Source: Pandoraea faecigallinarum
GTDB lineage: Bacteria; Pseudomonadota; Gammaproteobacteria; Burkholderiales; Burkholderiaceae
Assembly (NCBI RefSeq): GCF_001029105.3
Contig: NZ_CP011807.3
Coordinates: 2,976,001-3,040,000, forward strand
Direction: 5' to 3'
Length of the DNA stretch: 64,000 bases
The translations under genes were made by a program, and so were the position numbers. The notes beneath the pieces were generated by a model. That model was not told the DNA's origin and ran no database searches. It was given only the letters and a program-made list of their open reading frames with translations. Numbering within the stretch: position 1 is the stretch's first letter; every line of letters begins with the position of its first letter. Positions 1 through 7,941 of this stretch are shown in pieces.

Positions 1-935
1 GGCGCGCGCCTCGGCGCTTCCCCCGCGAGCCCGGTCGTGGCGATGCCGGCATAGGCGCGGTTCTCCGGGGTATCGAGCGACGCTTTGGCGTCGCCCGTCA
101 GTGCGGCTTTGCTCACGAGAACAGGCGGTGGCGGCGGGAACAGCGACGTATCCGGTTTCGCATCGTCGGTCGGGTTGCGCAGAGCCAACGTGATCTTGCC
201 CTGCTGCGCGCCTAGCACGAGACGGTTGACGTCTTCGATCGGCACGGCCACGACGGCCGAGGTGGCAGGCATGGGGGGCTGCGCGCTCATCGGAGGTTGC
301 GTAGCCTGCGGCTGGCTTGCCGCTGCGGCGGCGACCGTCGAGGCCACGCTGGGCGCCGCGGGCGGCGGCGTAACGTCGTCGAGCGAGGCGTTGCCATATG
401 TCAGTACGCGCACGCGCGAGGCGAGCAAACGCGCCTGCGTATCGTCAGCCAGCCCGACAGCCGGACTGCCGGCCGGCTGGTTCGTTTTCATCGTGAAGAA
501 GACATCGACGAAATCGCCCGGGCGAATGCGATTGCTCACGCCGACGGTTTCGGTCACGGGAAGGGAGACGGCGCGCTCGCCCGGGGCCAATTGCATGGCC
601 AGGCCATGCGCCAGCAGGTTTTGCGTGACCGGTACGCCGGCGGCGAGTGCGACGAGGGGCACGCGGCCGACGACATCGGCCGGCACGTTGAAGGCGCCCG
701 GCGCGGCGCTGTCGAACTGCGCGATCTTGACGTCGTCGGCAGTGATCGGCTTGCCGGGCGCCAGTGCCCTGGCCGCCACCACGGCCGGAAAACGCTGGGT
801 GAGCGTCTGCGTCACCACCGAAGGCGTCGCCGACGGCGCGGGGGCGTTCGCCGTGCCCAGACGCAAGGCAAAGAGGGCGAGCAGCACCCCGGCGACGACC
901 AGCACAGCAGCGAAAATCTTGGTGGCTTTGTTCAT
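1..935 (-). CDS. cpaB: Flp pilus assembly protein CpaB (3' end beyond window)
   Basis: Periplasmic/inner-membrane component of the Tad machinery that assembles Flp (type IVb) pili; CpaB/RcpC proteins are thought to link the machine to the outer-membrane secretin. The first 311 codons are visible. Residues 1-25 form an N-terminal anchor (NKATKIFAAVLVVAGVLLAL). They are followed by a SAF-like domain with the usual phrases APGKPITADDVKI and GVPVTQNLL, then GDFVDVFFTMK of the RcpC/CpaB domain. The middle contains a low-complexity Ala/Pro/Gln linker. The ATG at 935 directly precedes the anchor. The tadE and pilin genes lie upstream on the same strand, so it belongs to the pilus operon. Nothing looks broken; the gene simply runs off the left edge. 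Confidence 0.9.
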   Translation of the reverse strand, partial: MNKATKIFAAVLVVAGVLLALFALRLGTANAPAPSATPSVVTQTLTQRFPAVVAARALAPGKPITADDVKIAQFDSAAPGAFNVPADVVGRVPLVALAAGVPVTQNLLAHGLAMQLAPGERAVSLPVTETVGVSNRIRPGDFVDVFFTMKTNQPAGSPAVGLADDTQARLLASRVRVLTYGNASLDDVTPPPAAPSVASTVAAAAASQPQATQPPMSAQPPMPATSAVVAVPIEDVNRLVLGAQQGKITLALRNPTDDAKPDTSLFPPPPPVLVSKAALTGDAKASLDTPENRAYAGIATTGLAGEAPRRA

Positions 936-1071
936 GGCTTGGGGCCTGTCGGCCGTTCAGTCGCAATTTGCGGGACGCCGGCTCGCCGGCGGCATCTCAA
1001 CCTGTCCTCACTTCCGTACCGCGCTTATCCGGTTCATTCGACTCCGTTGCACTCCCGTTCGCCTGCCACGC

Positions 1072-1557
1072 TCAGCTGCCCCCGAGTGTCGACGTGTCGA
1101 GCGTGACCGCCGCCGTCCCGACGACCGTCGCCGGCACCAGCGCGCCCAGCCCCGGCCAGTTGACGGTCATCGGCTGGTTCAGCGTCAATGTCACGTGGGC
1201 GATGCATTGCGACGCTGCGCCGACGCCCGACGCCGGGCACGGATAAGTCGCGTCGACCGGAAACGTGGCCGTCACGGCCGATGCCGACGGCCAGGTCAGC
1301 GTGGTGTTGATAGCCGTGGTGGCGAAGCCCTGGCGCTGCGTCATCGTTCCCGCGCGCAGCATCGCGCGACCGGCCTCGGAGGCGGCCTGCGTGAGCATCT
1401 GCCGGGCAAGAATGTTCAGAGAGAAGGCGACGGCGACGTAGAAGGCAGGCAACAGGATCATGAGGATGAGCATGAATTCCAGTGCGGCCACGCCGCGCAT
1501 GTCCGCCGCGCGTACGTTCGGCCACCCTGACCCCGCCTGTGCCCCAGACCGCTTCAT
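1072..1557 (-). CDS. tadE: TadE-family pseudopilin
   Basis: Minor pilin-like protein of the Tad system, 161 residues. The family signature is clear near the N terminus: a positively charged stretch, then RGVAALEFMLILMILLPAF, which is the prepilin-type cleavage and hydrophobic segment (Gly before Val-Ala-Ala-Leu-Glu). The C-terminal part is a small extracytoplasmic domain with one Cys pair (CPAS...QCIAHV). I chose the ATG at 1557 because GGGGAG lies 5-10 bases upstream; the frame stays open further upstream but with no ribosome site. It lies between cpaB and the prepilin peptidase gene on the same strand, which fits a Tad operon. TadE-like proteins are known to be processed by the same peptidase as Flp. 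Confidence 0.88.
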   Translation of the reverse strand: MKRSGAQAGSGWPNVRAADMRGVAALEFMLILMILLPAFYVAVAFSLNILARQMLTQAASEAGRAMLRAGTMTQRQGFATTAINTTLTWPSASAVTATFPVDATYPCPASGVGAASQCIAHVTLTLNQPMTVNWPGLGALVPATVVGTAAVTLDTSTLGGS

Positions 1558-1711
1558 GACGATGCTCCCCGTCGCGCACGGCACCTTTGGGCCGTGTCCG
1601 GCGACGCATGAACCTGCCAATTCGCGCGGCGTCGCCCGCGCCTCCCGATATTACGGCGCTGCCTGCGGCAGCACTCGTCACTCCCCTCGTCTGCGAAGTC
1701 CGTTCGGCTCG

Positions 1712-1750
1712 CGCCCCTCGCGCCCCTCACGCCCCTCACGCCCCTCACGC
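1712..1750. repeat. 9-bp tandem repeat in the tadE-cpaA gap
   Basis: About four copies of CGCCCCTCA/G in a row lie in the 203-bp gap between tadE and cpaA. No gene or hairpin explains them. The copy number could vary between strains. Confidence 0.6.
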
Positions 1751-1760
1751 CGGACCGACC

Positions 1761-2240
1761 TCACCTCACGACCAGCGCCGCGGCTGCCAGATACGCCCCA
1801 TAGGGCAGCCCGGCGCGCCCCGCGCGCCACTGCAAGATTCGTTGCCATACTCGCGATGCCGCCCAACGTTCGCGCCATCGCGTCATCGCCTGCGAGCGTC
1901 CGATGAGCAGCACGAGTGCATGCACACCCGCCGCCACACTCGCCAGACACCAGACCGGCAGCAGCGCCGGGTATCCCGCCATCAACCCGATGACGGCGAA
2001 GAGCTTCACGTCACCGGCGGCCATCACGCCGCGCCACCAGAAAGGCAGCAGTACGAGCAGTCCGAGCAGCGCGCCAAGGCCATGGACCCACAACACTTGC
2101 GGTCCGCTCAGCCATGCCTGCCAACCGAGCCAGAGCAGCGCAGGCGCGCCGACACACAGCAACCAGAAATTCGGAATGCGCCGGGCGACAAGATCCGTCA
2201 ATACGATCGGCACGCACAACAGCCACAGCAATATCAGCAC
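1761..2240 (-). CDS. cpaA: Prepilin peptidase CpaA/TadV (A24 family)
   Basis: Inner-membrane aspartic peptidase that removes the leader of Flp and TadE-type prepilins. It has 159 residues and several hydrophobic segments, the small size expected of CpaA/TadV (no methylase domain, unlike PilD). The two catalytic-Asp regions are visible: VLTDLVARRIPN near residue 15 (first Asp) and GDVKLFAVIGL near residue 76 (GxGDxKL-like second Asp). The start is a GTG at 2240, seven bases after the stop of the upstream flp gene, so translational coupling is likely. It sits between the pilin genes and tadE in one transcription unit. Confidence 0.9.
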   Translation of the reverse strand: MLILLWLLCVPIVLTDLVARRIPNFWLLCVGAPALLWLGWQAWLSGPQVLWVHGLGALLGLLVLLPFWWRGVMAAGDVKLFAVIGLMAGYPALLPVWCLASVAAGVHALVLLIGRSQAMTRWRERWAASRVWQRILQWRAGRAGLPYGAYLAAAALVVR

Positions 2241-2247
2241 GGCACTC

Positions 2248-2445
2248 TCAGTGCGCCGCCGACGTTGCGGCCGAACTCACCGAACTGAAGACACTCGACA
2301 AGATGGTGCTCATGTTCGTGTAGACCGTGCCACCGATGATGACTGCGACGATGGCCGCCAGAATGCCGTACTCCAGCGCGGTCACACCCTTTTGCCGGGA
2401 CAGTCTGCGCTGGCGACCGGATTGGCTTGCTCGATTTGCTTGCAT
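2248..2445 (-). CDS. flp: Flp family type IVb pilin
   Basis: Structural or minor pilin of 65 residues. The Flp signature is present: a basic leader ending in KGVTALEYGILAAIVAVIIG, with Gly before the cleavage point and Glu at +5 of the mature protein (VTALE), followed by one hydrophobic helix and a Ser-rich tail. GAGGAAG is well placed before the ATG at 2445. It is a close paralogue of the pilin gene just upstream; the two share the hydrophobic core almost identically (VTALEYGILAAIVAVIIGGT) and differ at the ends. Confidence 0.92.
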   Translation of the reverse strand: MQANRASQSGRQRRLSRQKGVTALEYGILAAIVAVIIGGTVYTNMSTILSSVFSSVSSAATSAAH

Positions 2446-2533
2446 GATTCGCTTCCTCGCGAATACAGCATCCCGCTACCTCGAATGGCACGACCTGCGA
2501 CCGGTGCCCTTCCCGTTGGCGTCGGCACGCTTC

Positions 2534-2719
2534 TCAGGCGCCCACGGCCGTGATGGCGGATTGAATCTTCCCGAACACGGACGCGAATGCGGTTCCGAGG
2601 TTCGTATAGACGGTGCCGCCGATGATCACTGCCACGATGGCGGCGAGAATGCCGTATTCGAGCGCCGTGACACCACGCTCGTCGCGAGCGAACAGTCGAA
2701 AACGATTACCGAGTTTCAT
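2534..2719 (-). CDS. flp: Flp family type IVb pilin (first gene of the visible pilus operon)
   Basis: Pilin of 61 residues starting MKLGNRFRLFARDERG, with the prepilin cleavage and hydrophobic core GVTALEYGILAAIVAVIIGG. The ATG at 2719 is preceded by GAGGGAGGGTGAT, a strong ribosome site; the frame is open further upstream, but that part reads as non-coding. As the promoter-proximal gene it is probably the major pilin, with the gene at 2248-2445 as a second pilin. Its promoter must lie in the gap to the right. Confidence 0.92.
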   Translation of the reverse strand: MKLGNRFRLFARDERGVTALEYGILAAIVAVIIGGTVYTNLGTAFASVFGKIQSAITAVGA

Positions 2720-2902
2720 ATCACCCTCCCTCAAAAAGGCACCGGAGCGCCCGTTGACCCACGGCGAGACGTCACCCGCCGCGCGCGCCGATGACTCGGT
2801 CTTGCCATATCGCTTATCAACTCTGGACTTCGGCCTCGGGTTCATTGCGCCACAAGGCTTGCGAACCTCTTTTCCCGTGTACGCCAATATTTCTCACGCT
2901 GT

Positions 2903-2917
2903 TGGCACAGCGTTTGC
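2903..2917 (+). promoter_or_regulatory. Sigma-54 promoter element (TGGCAC-N5-TTGC), rightward
   Basis: TGGCAC (2903-2908), five bases, then TTGC (2914-2917): a perfect match to the sigma-54 -24/-12 core. Transcription would start near 2929 and run right, away from the pilin genes. No large gene lies within 700 bp. The extended sequence TTGGCACA-N4-TTGCGC is identical in its conserved positions to the second element at 3619-3636. Confidence 0.6.
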
Positions 2918-3069
2918 GCGTGCGCGCTATTTTTCCGATGCTAATTTAAACTAAATCCCAGAACCTAGAGTTTTGCTTCCAATCACCCGGGCTATTGTAA
3001 AAAAACGTTACATCGGTTGATCAAACAATACTCCAAAACTATGTGATGCAACGCTCGCAAGGGAAAACC

Positions 3070-3132
3070 ATGATTGGTGCGACGCCACACAACGTAGCGC
3101 TTTCCCGTACCGCGACTTCAGCGCACGTTTAA
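3070..3132 (+). CDS. Possible very small ORF (20 aa)
   Basis: An ATG at 3070 is preceded by AAGGGA with five bases of spacing and opens a 20-codon frame (MIGATPHNVALSRTATSAHV) ending in TAA. It lies about 140 bases downstream of the start predicted for the first sigma-54 element. There is no recognisable domain; it could be a leader peptide or chance. Confidence 0.2.
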   Translation: MIGATPHNVALSRTATSAHV

Positions 3133-3385
3133 ATAACTATTCATTCGTTTCATCCCGGCACGGTCCCAGGCGCCACGCCGCCTCCCTGCACGCCGGCACC
3201 GTCGAAGTTTCGACATCCGGCTGGTCTGAATTCCGATAAGCGCGCGCCCTTCTTTATATAAAAGCAAGGCTTCCTCAGCATCGTGTTCGGTCCAGCATTA
3301 GCCGAATGGCCTGCGCGGACTAAAGAATTACTTAACGCACGTCATTCGCTCGCCACGCGCTCTGTTTTGCCTCTTCCTTTCGGTG

Positions 3386-3435
3386 CGTTACATCGGGGTC
3401 GTTACGTTACGTTACCCGTAACGAGCCACGTAACG
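3386..3435. promoter_or_regulatory. CGTTAC direct/inverted repeat cluster, candidate activator binding site
   Basis: CGTTAC occurs at 3386, 3400, 3405 and 3410, and its complement GTAACG at 3418 and 3430. CGTTACCCGTAACG (3410-3423) is an inverted repeat around CC. The cluster lies about 185-235 bp upstream of the sigma-54 element at 3619-3634, a normal distance for an enhancer bound by a sigma-54 activator. One more CGTTAC lies at 3006. Which regulator binds is unknown. Confidence 0.5.
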
Positions 3436-3618
3436 GGAACGCAATTCCCCCCGTGATTCGCCATTTCCCGATGGCGTTAACCCTGATGTTCCTCATCCGC
3501 GGCATAGCCCCGATCTCTCAATTCAAAAGATTCTTGTTTTCCGAAACGCAAATAAATACAGGCTTTCCGGCCGATTGGCGGAAAAACTAGAGCGGCGATT
3601 CGAACTCCGCATTGGAGA

Positions 3619-3634
3619 TTGGCACACCTCTTGC
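3619..3634 (+). promoter_or_regulatory. Sigma-54 promoter of the lipoprotein array
   Basis: TTGGCAC (3619-3625), five bases, TTGC (3631-3634): a perfect -24/-12 core. The predicted start is near 3646, 31 bases before the ATG at 3677 and about 380 bases before the first lipoprotein gene. The GG and GC dinucleotides that sigma-54 contacts are both intact. Confidence 0.7.
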
Positions 3635-3676
3635 GCATATCCCTGCATCGCAACGCTGAACATCACGAGGCACACC

Positions 3677-3997
3677 ATGATCGTTGGCAATACCAAACAA
3701 ACGATGTACGGCGCAATCGCCATCTCGGCAGAGCGTCAGCGCATCGCGCGACGGCAGCAAAGTGCTGCGGCCGACACCGATCGTAGAGGCGCAAGCCCAG
3801 GGAGGGGCGGTGAAGAAGGCGGTGGCGTACGCGCCACCGCCACACCGACCGAAACGGCAAACGCTCGCAGCAACGGCAATTCGAATTCGGCCCATGCGAT
3901 GACGGGCCCCGATAGCGCAGTCGTCAACGCGCTCCTGTTCGCACTCATCGCACAACGCATGCACACCCGATTGGCAGCACAAGACGTGCTCGCCTGA
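3677..3997 (+). CDS. Small hypothetical protein leading the lipoprotein operon
   Basis: An open frame of 106 codons, not recognised. The ATG at 3677 has GAGG six bases upstream and lies 31 bases after the predicted start of the sigma-54 promoter; the frame ends 27 bases before the first lipoprotein gene. Together these make it a plausible first gene of the operon. The middle is Gly/Arg/Thr-rich low complexity (GGEEGGGVRATATPTETANA). The C-terminal 30 residues look like an amphipathic helix (VVNALLFALIAQRMHTRL). There is no signal peptide. It may also be a translated leader or a spurious frame; codon use is ordinary for the region. Confidence 0.45.
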   Translation: MIVGNTKQTMYGAIAISAERQRIARRQQSAAADTDRRGASPGRGGEEGGGVRATATPTETANARSNGNSNSAHAMTGPDSAVVNALLFALIAQRMHTRLAAQDVLA

Positions 3998-4024
3998 TGA
4001 CGAAAAAGACCAGAGGACATCATC

Positions 4025-5641
4025 ATGAAAAACATCCAGCGCAACCTTCTCGCTTCCGCCGTTCTTCTCGCCGTCGTCACGATGACCGGCTGCGCCAGCT
4101 CCGGCTCGGGCGGCACCAGTGGCTCGCTCGGCGATGGCGGTGGCAGCGGCACCACCGCTGGCACCGGCAGCGGCGGCGGTTCGGGCACCGGCACCGTGTC
4201 TGACGGATCGGGCGGCACGGGTGGCGGCACCGGTGGAGGAACGGGCGGCGGTGACGGCAACGGCAATGGCAATGGCAACGGCGGCACGGGCACCGGCGCG
4301 CAGACCAACCCGATCGGCACCGTCGCAGCGACGGCCAGCACGGGCGTGGTGACGCAGGTCGGCAAGACGGTCAGCGACCTCGGCACCGTCGTCGGCAGCA
4401 CCAACCTGCCGCTGGTGAGCTCGCAAACGCAAAGCGGTCTGGCGGGTGCCACGACGAAGACCGGCGACGCCGTGCAATCGATCGGCACCGGCTTGACGAA
4501 CGGTCTGGGCAAGCTCGGGTCGAGCAACGACGTGCTCAACCCCACGATCACCGGCGTGACAGGTGCCGTGACGGATCTCGGTCAGGCCGGTCAGCAACTG
4601 GGCAGCGCCGTGGCCGGCCTCGGCCAAACGACAGGTCTCAACAAAATCGCACCGGTGAACAGCGTGACCACGCTGCTCGGCGGTGTGGTGAGCGCGGTGG
4701 GTGGCGCAGGCGCCGCACTCGGCACGGGCCTGACCGACACGGTCAATGCCGCCCCGGTGCAGCAATTGACCTCCAGCCTGTCGAAGACCATCACGCCGAT
4801 CACCACAGTCGTGACCAACACCACGCAAACGGTTGGGAACGCCACGGGACTCGGCACGCCGATCAACAACCTCCTGGCCACGGTCGGGGGCGGTCTGAGC
4901 GGCGTGGGCACGAAGCTCGGCGCTCAGATCGACAACCCGATTGCGGTCGACCTCGGCGGCGTCGTCAAGGGCGTAGGCAATACGGTCGCAAGCCTCGGGG
5001 GCGTCGTGCATGGCACGCCGAGCAGCACCAACCCGCTCGCGCCGCTCACGTCGGCCCTTGGCGGGCTCACGAGTATCGGTGGTGTTGGCGGCGGCACGGG
5101 CGCGACTGGCCCGCTCGCGCCGGTCACGAACCTCGTCTCGGGTCTCACGGGTGCGCTCGGGGGCGCCGCGGGCGGGGCTTCGGGCAGCAATCCGCTCGCT
5201 CCCGTCACGAATCTGGTCTCAGGCCTGACAGGCGCTCTGGGCGGCGCCACGGGCGGCACTTCGGGCAACAACCCGCTTGCACCGGTCACCAACCTGGTCG
5301 CCGGTCTGACGGGTGCGCTCGGCGGCGCCACGGGTGGCGCGGCCGGCGGCGCAGCGGGCAGCAACCCGCTCGCCCCGGTCACGAACCTTGTGTCGGGCCT
5401 GACGGGCGGCCTCGGCGGCACGTTGACGGCAGGTGCCGGCGCCTCGGCCGGAACGGGCGGTGCATCGGCAGGCGCCGGTGGCACGGCATCCGGCGGTGTG
5501 CTCGCACCGGTCACCACGCTGCTCGGTTCGGTAACGGGCGCGGTCGGTGGTGCAACCTCCGGCAGCGGCAGCACCAGTGGCGGCCCGCTCGCCCCGGTGA
5601 CCGGCTTGCTCGGTGGGCTGCTCGGCGGCGTCAAGAAGTAA
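4025..5641 (+). CDS. Glycine-rich repeat lipoprotein, paralogue 1
   Basis: Putative surface or periplasmic lipoprotein of 538 residues. Residues 1-23 are a lipoprotein signal ending in VTMTGC, with Cys23 as the lipidation site. A Gly/Thr/Ser-rich spacer (30-95) follows. The middle domain is shared with the two paralogues (NLPLVSSQTQSGLAG..., NTTQTVGNATGLGTPINNLL). The C-terminal 190 residues are at least five copies of a unit resembling NPLAPVTNLVSGLTGALGGA, ending PLAPVTGLLGGLLGGVKK. Related Burkholderiaceae proteins are often annotated as collagen-like triple-helix-repeat proteins, but I see no regular Gly-X-Y periodicity. An AGAGGA ribosome site precedes the ATG at 4025. It lies downstream of the sigma-54 promoter and beside Flp pilus genes, which suggests a cell-surface or biofilm role (inference). 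Confidence 0.8.
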   Translation: MKNIQRNLLASAVLLAVVTMTGCASSGSGGTSGSLGDGGGSGTTAGTGSGGGSGTGTVSDGSGGTGGGTGGGTGGGDGNGNGNGNGGTGTGAQTNPIGTVAATASTGVVTQVGKTVSDLGTVVGSTNLPLVSSQTQSGLAGATTKTGDAVQSIGTGLTNGLGKLGSSNDVLNPTITGVTGAVTDLGQAGQQLGSAVAGLGQTTGLNKIAPVNSVTTLLGGVVSAVGGAGAALGTGLTDTVNAAPVQQLTSSLSKTITPITTVVTNTTQTVGNATGLGTPINNLLATVGGGLSGVGTKLGAQIDNPIAVDLGGVVKGVGNTVASLGGVVHGTPSSTNPLAPLTSALGGLTSIGGVGGGTGATGPLAPVTNLVSGLTGALGGAAGGASGSNPLAPVTNLVSGLTGALGGATGGTSGNNPLAPVTNLVAGLTGALGGATGGAAGGAAGSNPLAPVTNLVSGLTGGLGGTLTAGAGASAGTGGASAGAGGTASGGVLAPVTTLLGSVTGAVGGATSGSGSTSGGPLAPVTGLLGGLLGGVKK

Positions 5642-5807
5642 TGCCCGCGCCCCCGACCGGGGCGCCCCGCACGACGGCATCACAGCGAACGGCCCCGGTT
5701 TATCCAATGGAAATAGCAGTCCCGGACGGTAAGTCACGCAAACCAACGGCGCCATCGAGCGGTCCTCCGCCAGCCGACACTCAGAACGATCAAGGGAGAT
5801 AAACATC

Positions 5808-7046
5808 ATGAGCAACGCACTTCAACGCACGCTTCTCGCTTCGGCCGCCATCGCCGTCATCGCCCTCACGGGTTGCTCCAGCGGCGGCGGCGGCAGCGGC
5901 GCCACCTCGACCGGCACGACGGGCACGCCGAATGCCGTCGGTACGACGGCAGCGGGCGCGGGCGGCGTCGTCAGCTCGGCAGGCAACGTCGTGAGCGCGC
6001 TGGGCGACCAGGTGGCCAGCACGCAGCTTCCGCTCGTGTCCTCGCAAACGTCGCAAGGCATGGGCGGCGCGCTCAAGAGCACGGGTAACGCTGTCAGCGA
6101 TCTCGGCAACGGGGTGAGCGCGGGCCTCGGCCAAAGCGGCACGTCGGCCGATACCGTGGGCACCACGCTCAAGGTCGGTGTGGCGCCTGCCATTACCGAT
6201 CTTGGCCACGCAGGCGTGCAACTGGGTAGCGGTATCGCCGGCATCACGAAGGGCAACCCGCTCCAGAACACTCCGGTCGACACGCTGGTCGGCGCCGTAG
6301 GCAATGTCGTGGGCACCGTCGGACAGGCCGGCATCGCCGGGGGCGCCATCGCGAGCCAGGCATTCTCGGGCGGCCCGGTGGCGCAGGTGACGCAAACGCT
6401 CTCCTCGGCCGTGAATCCGATCACCAATGTCGTCTCCGACACCACTCGCACGGTCGGCAACACGACGGGGCTTGGCGGCCCGCTCAATGGCCTGCTCATC
6501 ACGACGGGGAATACGGTCGCCGGCCTGGGCGGCCAGATCGGCGCAACGTCCTCGAACGGCGTCGTGAAGTCGCTCGGCAACACCGTCACGGCGACCGGGA
6601 ATACGGTCGCAACGCTGGGCGGTTTCGTGAACGGCTCGACGTCGACCGGTTCGGCGAATCCGTTCGGCTCGTTGCTCGGCGGTCTCGGAAACACGGCCTC
6701 CGGCGGTGGCGGCAGTGCCAGCCCCCTCGGTTCCCTCGGCTCGCTTGGCTCGCTCACCGGCCTGCTTGGCGGCGGCAGCGGCCCGCTCGCCCCTGTCACC
6801 GGCCTGCTGGGTGGCCTCGGCGGCACTGGCGGCAGCGGCCCGCTCGCCCCCGTCACCAGCCTGCTCGGCGCTCTGGGCGGCGCAACCTCGGGCGGTGGCA
6901 GCAGCAGTCCCCTCGCCCCCGTCACCAGCCTGCTCTCCGGCGTGACGAGCAGCGCAGGTGGCAGCACCGGCAGTGCAAACGGTCTGCTGATCCTGGTGCA
7001 GCCGGTCACGAACCTGCTCGGCAGCGTTGCCAGCGTCGGCAAGTAA
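5808..7046 (+). CDS. Glycine-rich repeat lipoprotein, paralogue 2
   Basis: Second lipoprotein of the array, 412 residues. The signal ends in VIALTGC (Cys22 lipidated), followed by a short Gly/Ser linker. The conserved middle domain carries VSALGDQVASTQLPLVSSQT, a Gly-rich helix-like segment (SDLGNGVSAGLGQSG), and RTVGNTTGLGGPLNGLL. The C-terminal block has three units of the type GPLAPVTSLLGALGG and ends VQPVTNLLGSVASVGK. CAAGGGAG lies before the start. It follows paralogue 1 by 166 bp and precedes the marR gene by 86 bp, probably in the same transcription unit. It is shorter because it has fewer C-terminal repeat units. Confidence 0.8.
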   Translation: MSNALQRTLLASAAIAVIALTGCSSGGGGSGATSTGTTGTPNAVGTTAAGAGGVVSSAGNVVSALGDQVASTQLPLVSSQTSQGMGGALKSTGNAVSDLGNGVSAGLGQSGTSADTVGTTLKVGVAPAITDLGHAGVQLGSGIAGITKGNPLQNTPVDTLVGAVGNVVGTVGQAGIAGGAIASQAFSGGPVAQVTQTLSSAVNPITNVVSDTTRTVGNTTGLGGPLNGLLITTGNTVAGLGGQIGATSSNGVVKSLGNTVTATGNTVATLGGFVNGSTSTGSANPFGSLLGGLGNTASGGGGSASPLGSLGSLGSLTGLLGGGSGPLAPVTGLLGGLGGTGGSGPLAPVTSLLGALGGATSGGGSSSPLAPVTSLLSGVTSSAGGSTGSANGLLILVQPVTNLLGSVASVGK

Positions 7047-7087
7047 ATCGTTCGACGAGCGGCCCGGCGCGCCTCGCGCCGGGTGCG

Positions 7088-7119
7088 CGACAACCACCGA
7101 CAACCACCGATAACCATCG
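7088..7119. repeat. 10-bp tandem repeat before the marR ribosome site
   Basis: CAACCACCGA occurs twice in a row and is followed by TAACCATCGA and then TAAGGAG, the ribosome site. The unit length is ten bases and the copies degenerate towards the gene. Confidence 0.55.
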
Positions 7120-7132
7120 ATAAGGAGATGCC

Positions 7133-7876
7133 ATGGCCCGCTTCATATCCGACACCGGCGTTCTGATGCGCGGTCATGGCGAATCCGCCCCGCAAACCTC
7201 CGAACCGCTGGCAATGCGCGACGCCGGCAACGGTTACGCCCCCAGCCGCCACACGTACGGCACCGACACGGACGCCGCCTCCGCACCGGTCCCGACGGGT
7301 GCGCCGGCCCATGCAACGAACGGAACGAACGGAACGCACGGCACCATGAGCGACCGACACACGAACCGCAACGATCTCGTCGCCGGCATCGTCCGCTCGC
7401 TCGGACGCCGGCTCGCCGTGTACACCGCGCTCTATCACGCCGCGCTGGCCGAACAGCTTGGCCTGAACGTCACCGATCTGAACGCGCTCGATCTGATTCT
7501 CGAACTCGAATCGATTACCGCTGGGCAGCTCGCCGAACTTATGGGGGTGAGCTCCGGCGGCATCACGACCGTCATCGACCGGCTGGAGCGCGCGGGCTTC
7601 GTCGAGCGCGAAAAAAACCCGCACGACCGCCGCATGGTCATGATTCACCCGATCGAAGAGCGCTGTGCGCAGATCGAGCAGTTCCTGTCGTCGGTGTCGC
7701 GCGAACTCACCGCCGTGAGCGCCGCGTATGACCATAGCGAACTCGCCGCGATTCACGACTTTCTGGTGCAGAGCATTCGCACGCTCAAGAGCGAGACGTT
7801 CCGCCTGCGCTTCGAAGCCGATCAGGACATCGCCGGCCTGGTGTCGAACACGCGCGGCACGTCGTCAAAAACCTGA
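7133..7876 (+). CDS. MarR-family transcriptional regulator with long N-terminal extension
   Basis: DNA-binding regulator of 247 residues. The winged-helix domain spans about residues 85-230: LGLNVTDLNALDLILELESITAGQLAELMGVSSGGITTVIDRLERAGFVERE is the recognition region, followed by the wing (NPHDRRMVMIHP). The first 75 residues are a Thr/Ala/Asn-rich extension not typical of MarR proteins. I kept the ATG at 7133 because AAGGAG lies six bases upstream; the in-frame ATG at 7346 (MSDRHTNRN), which would give a normal-length MarR protein, has no ribosome site. Its position inside the lipoprotein array suggests local control of that array. The ligand is unknown. Confidence 0.85.
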   Translation: MARFISDTGVLMRGHGESAPQTSEPLAMRDAGNGYAPSRHTYGTDTDAASAPVPTGAPAHATNGTNGTHGTMSDRHTNRNDLVAGIVRSLGRRLAVYTALYHAALAEQLGLNVTDLNALDLILELESITAGQLAELMGVSSGGITTVIDRLERAGFVEREKNPHDRRMVMIHPIEERCAQIEQFLSSVSRELTAVSAAYDHSELAAIHDFLVQSIRTLKSETFRLRFEADQDIAGLVSNTRGTSSKT

Positions 7877-7941
7877 GCCGGGTGGCCGGTCGCGCGCCCG
7901 GTGCGCATGCGACCCAATGTCCCCCATCGAGGAGGTACATC

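Larger units (their letters stand above)
2720..3618. other. Long regulatory intergenic region between flp and the lipoprotein array
   Basis: About 900 bp with no convincing large gene and visibly lower GC than its surroundings. It contains the pilin promoter region, a rightward sigma-54 element at 2903-2917, a possible 20-codon ORF at 3070-3132, CGTTACATCGG at both 3006-3016 and 3386-3396, and a dense CGTTAC/GTAACG cluster at 3386-3435. The arrangement looks like a promoter and enhancer region for a sigma-54 activator, possibly with a transcribed small RNA. Confidence 0.6.

Noticed and set aside
85-1530. A long open frame on the plus strand opposite cpaB and tadE.
   Set aside because: It runs antisense to cpaB and tadE, has no domain and low-complexity sequence. 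GC-rich codons create such frames.
3587-5011. A 474-codon open frame on the minus strand across the first lipoprotein gene.
   Set aside because: It reads as His/Arg/Ala-rich nonsense and overlaps a well-supported gene with a lipobox.
5822-7756. A 644-codon open frame on the minus strand across paralogue 2 and marR.
   Set aside because: Pro/Thr/Ser-rich complement of the Gly-rich repeats; no domain or ribosome site.
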